The position numbers and the translations under genes were made by a program. A DNA stretch of 64,000 nucleotides from Bacteroidota bacterium (lineage in GTDB: Bacteria; Bacteroidota; Bacteroidia; Bacteroidales; F082), in assembly GCA_018816765.1 (NCBI GenBank), contig JAHIUX010000064.1:1-64000 (forward strand), read 5' to 3'. This document shows positions 42,747-49,803 of the stretch, in pieces. The notes below the pieces were generated by a model, which did no database searches, was not told the origin of the DNA, and saw nothing but the letters and a program-made list of their open reading frames with translations. The stretch's first letter is position 1, and every line of letters begins with the position of its first letter.

Positions 42747-43733
42747 TCAATCCCTGAGGTTGTCCCAATACCATTTGCAGGCTTCAACAAGTCCGCTCCT
42801 GAGGTCAAATTCCGGGTTGTAGCCCAGATGTGTACGTGCTTTTTCCACTGAAGCCAAGGAGTGAGGAATATCGCCCTGGCGGTATGGTCCATGAAGGATT
42901 TCAACACCGGCAATCTGTTCATCATACGATGAAAGTATCTCTTTCAGGTAACCGGCCAGCTGATTCAGGGTGGTGCGATCGCCGAAGGCTACGTTGTATA
43001 CCTGGTTCACTGCAGCCGCATTGGTGGTGGTAGCCGCCAGCAAATTGGCCTGAATCACATTGTCGACATAGGTAAAATCGCGGCTGAACTCACCTCCGCC
43101 ATTGATCAGGGGGCTTTCGTGCCTGATAAACTGCATCACCCATTTCGGAATCACGGCAGCATAGGCCCCATTCGGATCCTGTCGCCTGCCAAACACATTG
43201 AAATAACGTAGTCCGATACTTTCAAGGCCGTAAGTGCGTGCAATCACATCAGCATACAGCTCGTTCACATATTTGGTGATGGCATAGGGCGATAATGGCT
43301 TACCAATCACGTCCTCTACCTTGGGCAGGTTCACCGAGTCGCCATAGGTGCTGGAGCTGGCGGCATAAACAATCCGCTTCACGCCGGCGTCGCGGGCCGC
43401 AAGAAACACATTCAGGGTTCCGGCAATGTTTACGGCATTGGTTGTGGCAGGGTCTTTTATCGACCTTGGCACTGAACCCAGTGCGGCCTGGTGAAAAACA
43501 TAGTGCTGATCCTTACAGGCAATGGCACAGGTGTCAGCATCCCTGATATCGCCATCGATCAGCCTGAAGTGCCTGTTCGGCATGAATGAAGCCAGGTTTT
43601 TATGGTGGCCGGTGGCAAAATTGTCGAGACAGGTAACCATCGCGCCCTGACCGAGCAAGGCTTCAACAAGGTTTGAACCGATAAATCCGGCGCCGCCGGT
43701 TACCAATACGGGTTTGTTTTCAAGGGTTTTCAT
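42747..43733 (-). CDS. UDP-sugar 4-epimerase (WbpP-like SDR)
   Basis: A 328-residue extended short-chain dehydrogenase/reductase with NAD-binding G-G-A-G-F-I-G-S (14-21) and catalytic Y-x-x-x-K in P-Y-A-I-T-K, with S-S-S upstream. It resembles WbpP/TviC-type UDP-GlcNAc/UDP-GalNAc 4-epimerases, which supply amino-sugar precursors for surface polysaccharides. It is the last gene of the wza-wzc-upxY run, which supports that role. Exact sugar specificity is inferred. Confidence 0.88.
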   Translation of the reverse strand: MKTLENKPVLVTGGAGFIGSNLVEALLGQGAMVTCLDNFATGHHKNLASFMPNRHFRLIDGDIRDADTCAIACKDQHYVFHQAALGSVPRSIKDPATTNAVNIAGTLNVFLAARDAGVKRIVYAASSSTYGDSVNLPKVEDVIGKPLSPYAITKYVNELYADVIARTYGLESIGLRYFNVFGRRQDPNGAYAAVIPKWVMQFIRHESPLINGGGEFSRDFTYVDNVIQANLLAATTTNAAAVNQVYNVAFGDRTTLNQLAGYLKEILSSYDEQIAGVEILHGPYRQGDIPHSLASVEKARTHLGYNPEFDLRSGLVEACKWYWDNLRD

Positions 43734-43800
43734 TGTTCAATTTTTCTTTGTCATTTATAAGCGCCTTGCTTTCGTTTGCATTCGCTTTGTTCATGATCTG

Positions 43801-44334
43801 CTAAAGTCCGGATTTGTCAACAGCCTCTACTTTTGTCCGGGGGATATTCAGGGTAAGGTTTTTCCCGATGGCTTCAATCTGTACGATTAACCTGAATTTT
43901 CCCTTGATATGCAACAACCGGCCAACCAGCCCTTCCATCGGCCCGTGTTTTACCTTCACAAGCTGTCCCTCTTTCAGGTCAGGGATGTTGAGGTCCTCCG
44001 ACTCCTTGTCGTCCACAAAGAAGCGGATGGCCTCAATTTGCTGCGGTGGTATCTTTACTGCTTTCCGCTCAAACGAAACAAACCTGATGGCTCCGGGTGT
44101 GTTCAGCACCCTGAAATAATCACTTTCGGAGATGTGGACAAAGATATAGCTGCGAAACAACGGCTCTTCGACAAGCTTTTTGCGGTCGCTCCATTGTCTG
44201 AGCCGCGTAATCATTGGCAGGTACGCCTCGATGCCCGCAAAGTTCAGCTCTGCAAAAACTTTCTTTTCGGCCTTTGAGCGGGTATATAATGCATACCAAA
44301 ACAATGCATCTGACTCAGTCGGTTCAGCCATCAA
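43801..44334 (-). CDS. UpxY-type NusG-like antiterminator
   Basis: A 177-residue NusG paralogue with an NGN domain (W-Y-A-L-Y-T-R-S near the start) and a C-terminal KOW motif (L-V-K-V-K-H-G-P-M-E-G). UpxY proteins load on RNA polymerase in the leader of capsule operons and prevent early termination. In Bacteroides it is usually the first gene of its operon; here it is third, behind wza and wzc, 15 bases after the wzc stop. Confidence 0.88.
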   Translation of the reverse strand: MMAEPTESDALFWYALYTRSKAEKKVFAELNFAGIEAYLPMITRLRQWSDRKKLVEEPLFRSYIFVHISESDYFRVLNTPGAIRFVSFERKAVKIPPQQIEAIRFFVDDKESEDLNIPDLKEGQLVKVKHGPMEGLVGRLLHIKGKFRLIVQIEAIGKNLTLNIPRTKVEAVDKSGL

Positions 44335-44349
44335 AATCTCCGGACAAGG

Positions 44350-46815
44350 TTAAATCTTGTTCAATAAGCGTTTAAAGAAACTCGGGTTATCGTCCTTTTG
44401 TTCATCGGTATAATAGCCGTAACCATAACCGTAGCCATAGCCGTAACCATAGCCGTAGCCATAGCCGTAGCCATAGCCGTAGCCATAGCCGTAACCGTAG
44501 CCACCACCAAGGCGAACGTCGTTCACCAGGATTCCCATCGAAATGTCGCGGTCCTCAATGTCCTTGATGATCGATTCGAAAATTTTCTTGTGGGTGTAGT
44601 TCTGCCTTACAATGAACAGGTTGACATCGGTGTGGCGCATCAGCAGGAAGGCATCTGTCACCAGCCCAACCGGCGGAGTATCCACAATGATGTAGTCGTA
44701 GCGTTCGCGCAGTTCGCGGAATAATTCGGCACATTTATCACTGGCGATGAGCTCAGCTGGGTTTGGCGGTACAGGACCAGCCATAATCAGGTCGAAATTA
44801 TCCACCTTACCTGAAGGCTGAATGATTTCGTCGAGGGTGTGTTTGTTGATCAGGTAGGTGCTTAATCCGGCGGTGTTCGAAACGCCGAAGTCCTGGTAAA
44901 TCTTAGGTTTCCTAAGGTCAAATCCCAGCAGAACGGTCTTCTTTCCGTACATGGCATAAATGCTGGCCATATTGATGGAAACAAAGGTTTTACCGGCACT
45001 AACCATATCGGCAGTAATCAATATAGTGCTCTTTTCCTTTCCCTTCATCAGGTACTCTACGTTCGTACGTACCGACCTGAATGATTCTGAAATGGATGAT
45101 TTTGGTGAATCGGCCACAACAAGTTGTGAGTCTTTGCTCGAGTGCATGATTTGCCCAACAATGGCAAATTTGGTCGCCTTTTCAATGTCTTTGCGGTCAA
45201 CCACCTTGTCGTTCAGGTAATCGCGTCCCAGCACATAGGCTACCGGAATCAGCAATCCCAGCAGGAGGGCGATGGTGTAGTTCAGGCTCTTTTTGGGGAA
45301 AACCAGTGTGCCCAGGTTGCTGATTGCCGTGTCGATCACTTCGTTATCCGGCAGGTTGCTTGCCTTGGTAATCTGGGCTTCGGCACGTTTCTGCATCAGG
45401 AAGGTGTAGATGGCATCGCTCAGGTGGAATTTACGGGTGTATCCGACGAGCAAGCGTTGTGTAACCGGCAGTTTGTTCAGCTGCTTGTCGAGGTCGCCAA
45501 TTTGTCTGTTTAAATCACTAATTGTAATATCCGAATTGTGAATAATGTTGCTGATATTTTCGAGCAGCGTTTTTTTGGTGTTGAGGATCTGGCTGTCGAT
45601 GCTGACAATCAAGGGGTGTTTTTCGGTCGACGAAAACAACTGTTCTGCCCTGTTGGCCGAAAGGTTCACCAGTTCCTGAACGAGCCTGTTCAGCAAGGGA
45701 TCTTCGATGCCCATGGCGCTGGGCGCAACCAGCTTGGTGAGTTCATCGAGGTTGCTTTGGATATAGGCCTGCAAACTGCGGTAATACTTGTTTTTCACCA
45801 TCAGTTCTGCCTTCTGTTTTTCGAGGTCTTTCACATACTCAAACACCTGTTCCGACTGAAAATCGAGGTTCATAAACTCGTTTCTGGTCTGGAAATCCTG
45901 CAGGTCAATTTCTGCTTTCGACAGCGAATCCTGGATGTCGACCAGCTGGCGGTCGATAAATTCAATGGTGTTCTCGGCAATCTGATTTTTCTTGTCGAGG
46001 CTGCGTTGCAGGTATACCTGAGTAAGTTTGTTCAGGAAGTCGGCCGATTTTTCCTTGATGTTGCCCCTGAGCGAAATTTCGATGATGGAAGCCTCACGGT
46101 TGATCGGTTCAATTTTGAATCCCCTGAACACATTCAGCAAGGATTTGTAGTCATTGAAAATGAATTTGTTTTGTCCGGTGATTTCAGCATCAGGATCAAA
46201 GCGGTCATTCAGCAAAATCCTGAAACGGTTGAAACCATTGTCGACCCATTCGCCGAACTTAAACGTGCCGCTCCACCTGACCTTTTCGATGGGTTCACCG
46301 ACCATTTCGGATGTATTATAGTCATAGGTGCTGATCAATTCACCTTCCGATTCAATCTTAAACGTGGTATGATCAACAAAAGTGAGGTTGTATGGGAGGC
46401 TTACGGCCTGTAGCCTGGTAAAATCAATTTCCACTTCATACGGTGAGCTTCGGTAAACTTCCTTTGAAATCAAGCCGTCCTCCACATAGTATGAAACTTC
46501 AAAACCCATTTGTTTCATCGTCCGTTGACTCAATGAGTAGGACATCAATACCCCGATTTCATTCTGGAGGTTTTGCTGCTGTCCGGTAAATCCCAAACCC
46601 AGCAGGGCCGAAGGATCAAGCTTTGATTTGTCATCTTTAACCATGACCATTGTCTTGACTTCATACACCGGTTTGGTGTATTTGTTGAACAGAAAGGCCA
46701 CCAGCAGAGCGATGAATATGGAAATGGCAAACAGATACCAAAACCGGGTAAATTTGAAAAAAAGTGCCTTCAGGTCAATGGTTTCTTCCTGTTGGTAGGG
46801 TTGAAAATTTTCCAC
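44350..46815 (-). CDS. Wzc-like polysaccharide co-polymerase and tyrosine autokinase
   Basis: An 821-residue inner-membrane protein. A Wzz domain with two transmembrane helices (about 28-48 and 510-530) and a long coiled-coil periplasmic part (about 250-480) controls chain length and export. A C-terminal BY-kinase carries Walker A with S-A-G-K-T, Walker A' with F-D-L-R and Walker B with V-D-T-P-P. The phosphorylated tail normally has a few Tyr; here it has 15 Gly-Tyr dipeptides followed by one more Tyr (44410-44508). It lies between Wza-like and UpxY genes in one operon. Confidence 0.93.
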   Translation of the reverse strand: MENFQPYQQEETIDLKALFFKFTRFWYLFAISIFIALLVAFLFNKYTKPVYEVKTMVMVKDDKSKLDPSALLGLGFTGQQQNLQNEIGVLMSYSLSQRTMKQMGFEVSYYVEDGLISKEVYRSSPYEVEIDFTRLQAVSLPYNLTFVDHTTFKIESEGELISTYDYNTSEMVGEPIEKVRWSGTFKFGEWVDNGFNRFRILLNDRFDPDAEITGQNKFIFNDYKSLLNVFRGFKIEPINREASIIEISLRGNIKEKSADFLNKLTQVYLQRSLDKKNQIAENTIEFIDRQLVDIQDSLSKAEIDLQDFQTRNEFMNLDFQSEQVFEYVKDLEKQKAELMVKNKYYRSLQAYIQSNLDELTKLVAPSAMGIEDPLLNRLVQELVNLSANRAEQLFSSTEKHPLIVSIDSQILNTKKTLLENISNIIHNSDITISDLNRQIGDLDKQLNKLPVTQRLLVGYTRKFHLSDAIYTFLMQKRAEAQITKASNLPDNEVIDTAISNLGTLVFPKKSLNYTIALLLGLLIPVAYVLGRDYLNDKVVDRKDIEKATKFAIVGQIMHSSKDSQLVVADSPKSSISESFRSVRTNVEYLMKGKEKSTILITADMVSAGKTFVSINMASIYAMYGKKTVLLGFDLRKPKIYQDFGVSNTAGLSTYLINKHTLDEIIQPSGKVDNFDLIMAGPVPPNPAELIASDKCAELFRELRERYDYIIVDTPPVGLVTDAFLLMRHTDVNLFIVRQNYTHKKIFESIIKDIEDRDISMGILVNDVRLGGGYGYGYGYGYGYGYGYGYGYGYGYGYGYGYYTDEQKDDNPSFFKRLLNKI
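44410..44508. repeat. short tandem repeat coding the Gly-Tyr tail
   Basis: Alternating Gly (GGC or GGT) and Tyr (TAC or TAT) codons form a 6-bp tandem repeat, with a 12-bp higher-order unit in the central part, inside the wzc-like gene. Such tracts change length by slipped-strand replication, and every change of 6 bp keeps the frame. Confidence 0.9.
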
Positions 46816-46825
46816 GGATGATCGT

Positions 46826-47617
46826 TTATTTAAAGAAGTTGATTAATAGCAAAGCTGTCGAAATGGAGGAGAATATCAGGGTATAAGGGAAGGACGCAAA
46901 GCCATATTGCTTGATTTTCAATGGCCTGACATAGATAATGTCGTTTGGCTTCAGGTAAAAATAATTTGAGCTGAGAATAGAGGCTTTTTCAAGGTCAACA
47001 TTGAAGGTTTCGGACCCGGTTTTTGTCTGCCTGACTATGGTTACCTGGCGACGGTCGGCATAATCGCCCATATCTCCAGCCATCGAAATGGCCTGGAAGA
47101 TGTTGATTTCTGATTGGTAAACCTGATACTGTCCGGGATTTTTCACCTCACCCAAAACGGTCAGGTTAAAGTTTACCAGCTTTACAATCAGCACCGTTTC
47201 CTTGAGGTATTCATCCAAAATAAGCTGAATGCGTTCCTTCACCTCCTCTACATTCTTGTTCTGCACATAGATCTGCCCGGCAAGCGGAAATTCAATGGTG
47301 CCCTCGGCACTCACTGTATAACTGTTGAGGTATACAGAAGCATCATTTGTGTATTGGGATGTTACTCCTGATCCAACCGGGTTGAACATATTGGCGGTTT
47401 TTTCATCAAGGCTTACTACCTTGATATAGAGGTTGTCGCCGGGCTGAATTTTGTATGACAAGGTTCTTTCGTTCAGGTATGCCCTGGTGGTGTCCCTTGA
47501 GTCGGCCTGCTGCAGGTACTGCATTTTGCGCATTGGAACGCAGGAGGCAAGCACCAGGCCGGCAACTGCCAAAAGCAAAATAATCGGTTTATGTATGCGA
47601 TTAAAAAACTGTTTCAT
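46826..47617 (-). CDS. Wza-like polysaccharide export lipoprotein
   Basis: A 263-residue outer-membrane lipoprotein starting at 47617 with lipobox L-A-S-C. A Poly_export domain (about 45-140) and a SLBB domain (about 150-225) follow, then a C-terminal hydrophobic helix. It forms the outer-membrane channel for the polysaccharide handled by the Wzc-like kinase, whose start is 10 bases after this stop. A TATTTTTG promoter element lies upstream. No glycosyltransferases or flippase are in the window. Confidence 0.92.
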   Translation of the reverse strand: MKQFFNRIHKPIILLLAVAGLVLASCVPMRKMQYLQQADSRDTTRAYLNERTLSYKIQPGDNLYIKVVSLDEKTANMFNPVGSGVTSQYTNDASVYLNSYTVSAEGTIEFPLAGQIYVQNKNVEEVKERIQLILDEYLKETVLIVKLVNFNLTVLGEVKNPGQYQVYQSEINIFQAISMAGDMGDYADRRQVTIVRQTKTGSETFNVDLEKASILSSNYFYLKPNDIIYVRPLKIKQYGFASFPYTLIFSSISTALLLINFFK

Positions 47618-47665
47618 GTAAAGTGGGTTGTTTTCTTTCAAAAAAAATGGGAAGTGTGATTGCTG

Positions 47666-47673
47666 CAAAAATA
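47666..47673 (-). promoter_or_regulatory. -7 promoter element for the wza operon
   Basis: TATTTTTG on the minus strand, 48 bases upstream of the chosen wza start. Confidence 0.55.
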
Positions 47674-47782
47674 GGAATTATTTATTTGATTCAATATACA
47701 TTTTTTGGTGAAACACCCCAAAAACAGCGTGTTTCTTTCCTGTGCCTGCAAAATCACGCCCCTTATTATTGGTCATATTGCT

Positions 47783-47790
47783 TAATTTTG
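47783..47790 (+). promoter_or_regulatory. -7 promoter element for gldH
   Basis: TAATTTTG, 28 bases before the GTG start at 47819. Confidence 0.5.
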
Positions 47791-47818
47791 CCTCTTCAAA
47801 TCCAGGGTTTAAACCCGG

Positions 47819-48370
47819 GTGAACTTCATTAATATGGTTGAAAATATGGTATCAACAGCTACAGCGTCCGGCGCAAACACAAATCGACGCAAAGCCTTTG
47901 CGCTAACACATCCGGCTTTGTTGTTTTTTTTACTGGTTCTTATCTCCTGCACGGGTGATAAGGCTTTCAGGATATCACACACACTGAATAATGCCAATTG
48001 GAACCGGTTTGATTTCATCGAATTCAATGTGCCCATTGAACAAGCTGCATCAGAAAACAACCTCGATGTGCTGTTTGTTCATTCAGCTGACTATCCGAAT
48101 GCCTATATCGACATGAACATCACGCTTTATATGCCGGATGGCACCATGCGTTCACGTGATTATATGTTTGACCTGAAGGACAAACAAGGCAACTGGCTTT
48201 CGAATCAGGATGGTGACCGGTACACAATTGAACTGCCGGTCATTCACGGAATCCGCTTTACAGAAGCAGGCAATTGCCGCATCCGCATCGAGAACAAACT
48301 TACCCGACTCGATACACCGGGAGTGCGCGAAGTGGGCATAGTGATGACAAAAAACCCGGACCGAAATTAA
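47819..48370 (+). CDS. gldH: gliding-motility lipoprotein GldH
   Basis: An outer-membrane or periplasmic lipoprotein needed for gliding in Flavobacterium; its biochemical role is unknown. The 183-residue frame starts at GTG 47819; ATG 47834 is an alternative. A hydrophobic segment ends in lipobox L-I-S-C, followed by the beta-rich GldH domain with N-W-N-R-F-D near the start and M-P-D-G-T-M in the middle. Its presence fits the T9SS-exported protein at 2688-5429. It is convergent with repeat protein C. Confidence 0.88.
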   Translation: MNFINMVENMVSTATASGANTNRRKAFALTHPALLFFLLVLISCTGDKAFRISHTLNNANWNRFDFIEFNVPIEQAASENNLDVLFVHSADYPNAYIDMNITLYMPDGTMRSRDYMFDLKDKQGNWLSNQDGDRYTIELPVIHGIRFTEAGNCRIRIENKLTRLDTPGVREVGIVMTKNPDRN

Positions 48371-48383
48371 TTCGCTCCGGGTT
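48353..48383 (-). terminator. intrinsic terminator of repeat protein C
   Basis: AACCCGGA (48353-48360) pairs with TCCGGGTT (48376-48383); on the minus strand a T run follows. The hairpin overlaps the end of gldH and may serve both genes. Confidence 0.7.
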
Positions 48384-48423
48384 GGGGATATATATAGTGG
48401 GAGAATTGGTGCCTGGATAAGGG

Positions 48424-48801
48424 CTAGCTGTTTTTCTTTGTCAGGGCCATGGTTCCGGCCCATTTCATGTATGCGTTGAGCACCTCACTGGTGTTGAAAG
48501 GGATATCGTCGATCGGGGCTTCACTTTCCATGACAAAATTCACCTGCATGGCCGAATCGCTGTGATATGTCAGTACCACTTCGTGGGTGTCGAAGGGAAT
48601 GTCGTCTACATAAGCTTCCTCTGAAAGCTTAATGGTGTCGTTCAACAATTCACCGAGCAAATAGTCAGCGGCAATGCTGTCGGTGTTGAATGGGATGTCG
48701 TCAATGTAGGCTTCCTCTTTCTGCTTAAATTCGTCAGCATGGCTTGAGGTGCTGACTGTCAGGCTAAGGAGGGCGGCTATTAAAAGTATCTGTGTTTTCA
48801 T
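48424..48801 (-). CDS. secreted DIPFNT-repeat protein C
   Basis: A 125-residue exported protein with a signal peptide ending near S-S-H-A. Three motif copies, E-E-A-Y-I-D-D-I-P-F-N-T (29-40), E-E-A-Y-V-D-D-I-P-F-D-T (61-72) and S-E-A-P-I-D-D-I-P-F-N-T (93-104), are exactly 32 residues apart. It is a paralogue of the genes at 23045 and 23718, although 24 kb away, and has the best-conserved copy of their shared operator. Function unknown. Confidence 0.87.
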   Translation of the reverse strand: MKTQILLIAALLSLTVSTSSHADEFKQKEEAYIDDIPFNTDSIAADYLLGELLNDTIKLSEEAYVDDIPFDTHEVVLTYHSDSAMQVNFVMESEAPIDDIPFNTSEVLNAYMKWAGTMALTKKNS

Positions 48802-48821
48802 CGTTACTGATTTTTTTGTTG

Positions 48822-48854
48822 CTTTGATATACAGATAACCAATGCCGTGCCAAA
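48822..48854 (-). promoter_or_regulatory. family-specific core promoter of repeat protein C
   Basis: Minus-strand TTTGGCACG (complement 48846-48854), 14-base spacer, TATATCAAAG (complement 48822-48831). Confidence 0.65.
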
Positions 48855-48928
48855 GATTGTATTTGTTTGTTATACAATATCATAACACACATTATACAAT
48901 AATAAATGCATTGAAATGCGCGGTAATT

Positions 48929-48955
48929 CCGAACAGTTTTGTTCGGCTCCGAACA
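48929..48955. promoter_or_regulatory. three-heptamer operator, copy 3 (best conserved)
   Basis: CCGAACA, TGTTCGG and CCGAACA, alternating in direction and separated by GTTT and CT. It lies 74 bp upstream of TTTGGCACG of repeat protein C. Confidence 0.75.
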
Positions 48956-48980
48956 ATCAAACAGGGGTAGGTTTGGACGT

Positions 48981-49658
48981 TTATTGCCGGTTTCCGTCGA
49001 TGATGATAACGATCTCTCCCTTGATGTCAGTATTGCTGTAATGATCGATAAGGGCTGTAAGGGTACCACGGCGAGTCTCTTCATGTATCTTGGTGAGTTC
49101 CCTTGCCACGGCTGCTTTCCGCTCAGGGCCCATATGTTCGGCCAGCTGCCCGAGGGTTTTCAGCAAGCGGTGGGGCGATTCGTACAGAATAATGGTCACC
49201 GGCATGGCGGCAAGCTGTGAAAGGCGTGTTTGCCTGCCTTTCTTGGGAGGTAAAAATCCTTCGAAAAAAAACTTGTCGCAGGGGAGCCCGGAGTTTACCA
49301 GGGCAGGCACAAAAGCTGTTGGGCCGGGAAGCGTTTCCACCTCAATGTCTTCGCTGATACAAGCCCTCACCAGCAGAAAGCCGGGATCGGAAATGCCCGG
49401 AGTGCCCGCATCGGTTACCAGGGCCATCCGCTCACCTGCTTTTATACGCTGAACGATCCGGTTCAACTGCTGATGCTCGTTGTGCTGGTGAAAAGCCGTT
49501 ACCGGCTTTGCGATCTGATAATGCCTGAGCAGTATCGAAGTCTTTCGCGTGTCTTCGGCCAGGATAAGGTCTACCTCATCCTTCAATATCCTGATGGCCC
49601 TTAAGGTGATGTCCTCGAGGTTGCCGATGGGTGTAGGTACAAGCACCAATTTTGACAT
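48981..49658 (-). CDS. rsmI: 16S rRNA (cytidine-1402-2'-O)-methyltransferase
   Basis: RsmI methylates the ribose of C1402 in the ribosomal decoding centre. The 225-residue protein, starting at 49658, has the tetrapyrrole-methylase fold motifs P-T-P-I-G-N-L near the start and G-T-P-G-I-S-D-P near residue 80. Its ATG is 4 bases after the stop of a 46-residue membrane protein, in an operon with the M28 peptidase. Confidence 0.94.
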   Translation of the reverse strand: MSKLVLVPTPIGNLEDITLRAIRILKDEVDLILAEDTRKTSILLRHYQIAKPVTAFHQHNEHQQLNRIVQRIKAGERMALVTDAGTPGISDPGFLLVRACISEDIEVETLPGPTAFVPALVNSGLPCDKFFFEGFLPPKKGRQTRLSQLAAMPVTIILYESPHRLLKTLGQLAEHMGPERKAAVARELTKIHEETRRGTLTALIDHYSNTDIKGEIVIIIDGNRQ

Positions 49659-49662
49659 AGAT

Positions 49663-49803
49663 TCAGTGTTTGCGTGGTTTTTTCTGTTGTTTCCGGAACC
49701 ATTCCTCAAGCTTTCCTGCCCCGCTGTTTACCGAAGTATAAAAGGATATCACCGTAAACACCCCTACCGCAACAAGGCTCAACACGATGATCAGAATTTC
49801 CAT
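49663..49803 (-). CDS. small single-span membrane protein, 46 residues
   Basis: A 46-codon frame starting M-E-I-L-I-I-V-L-S. It has one hydrophobic helix (about 2-21) and a basic tail ending K-P-R-K-H, suggesting an N-out/C-in inner-membrane microprotein. Its ATG overlaps the stop of the M28 peptidase by one base (TGATG), and rsmI begins 4 bases after its own stop. Tight coupling on both sides is strong evidence that it is translated. I recognise no family. Confidence 0.7.
   Translation of the reverse strand: MEILIIVLSLVAVGVFTVISFYTSVNSGAGKLEEWFRKQQKKPRKH

Noticed and set aside
44410-44508. Tandem repeat considered as a CRISPR array
   Set aside because: The unit is 6-12 bp, there are no spacers and it is in frame within a coding region.
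44398-44724. Antisense frame made of Ala/Val/Ile repeats opposite the Gly-Tyr tract
   Set aside because: It is the reverse reading of the tandem repeat in the wzc-like gene.
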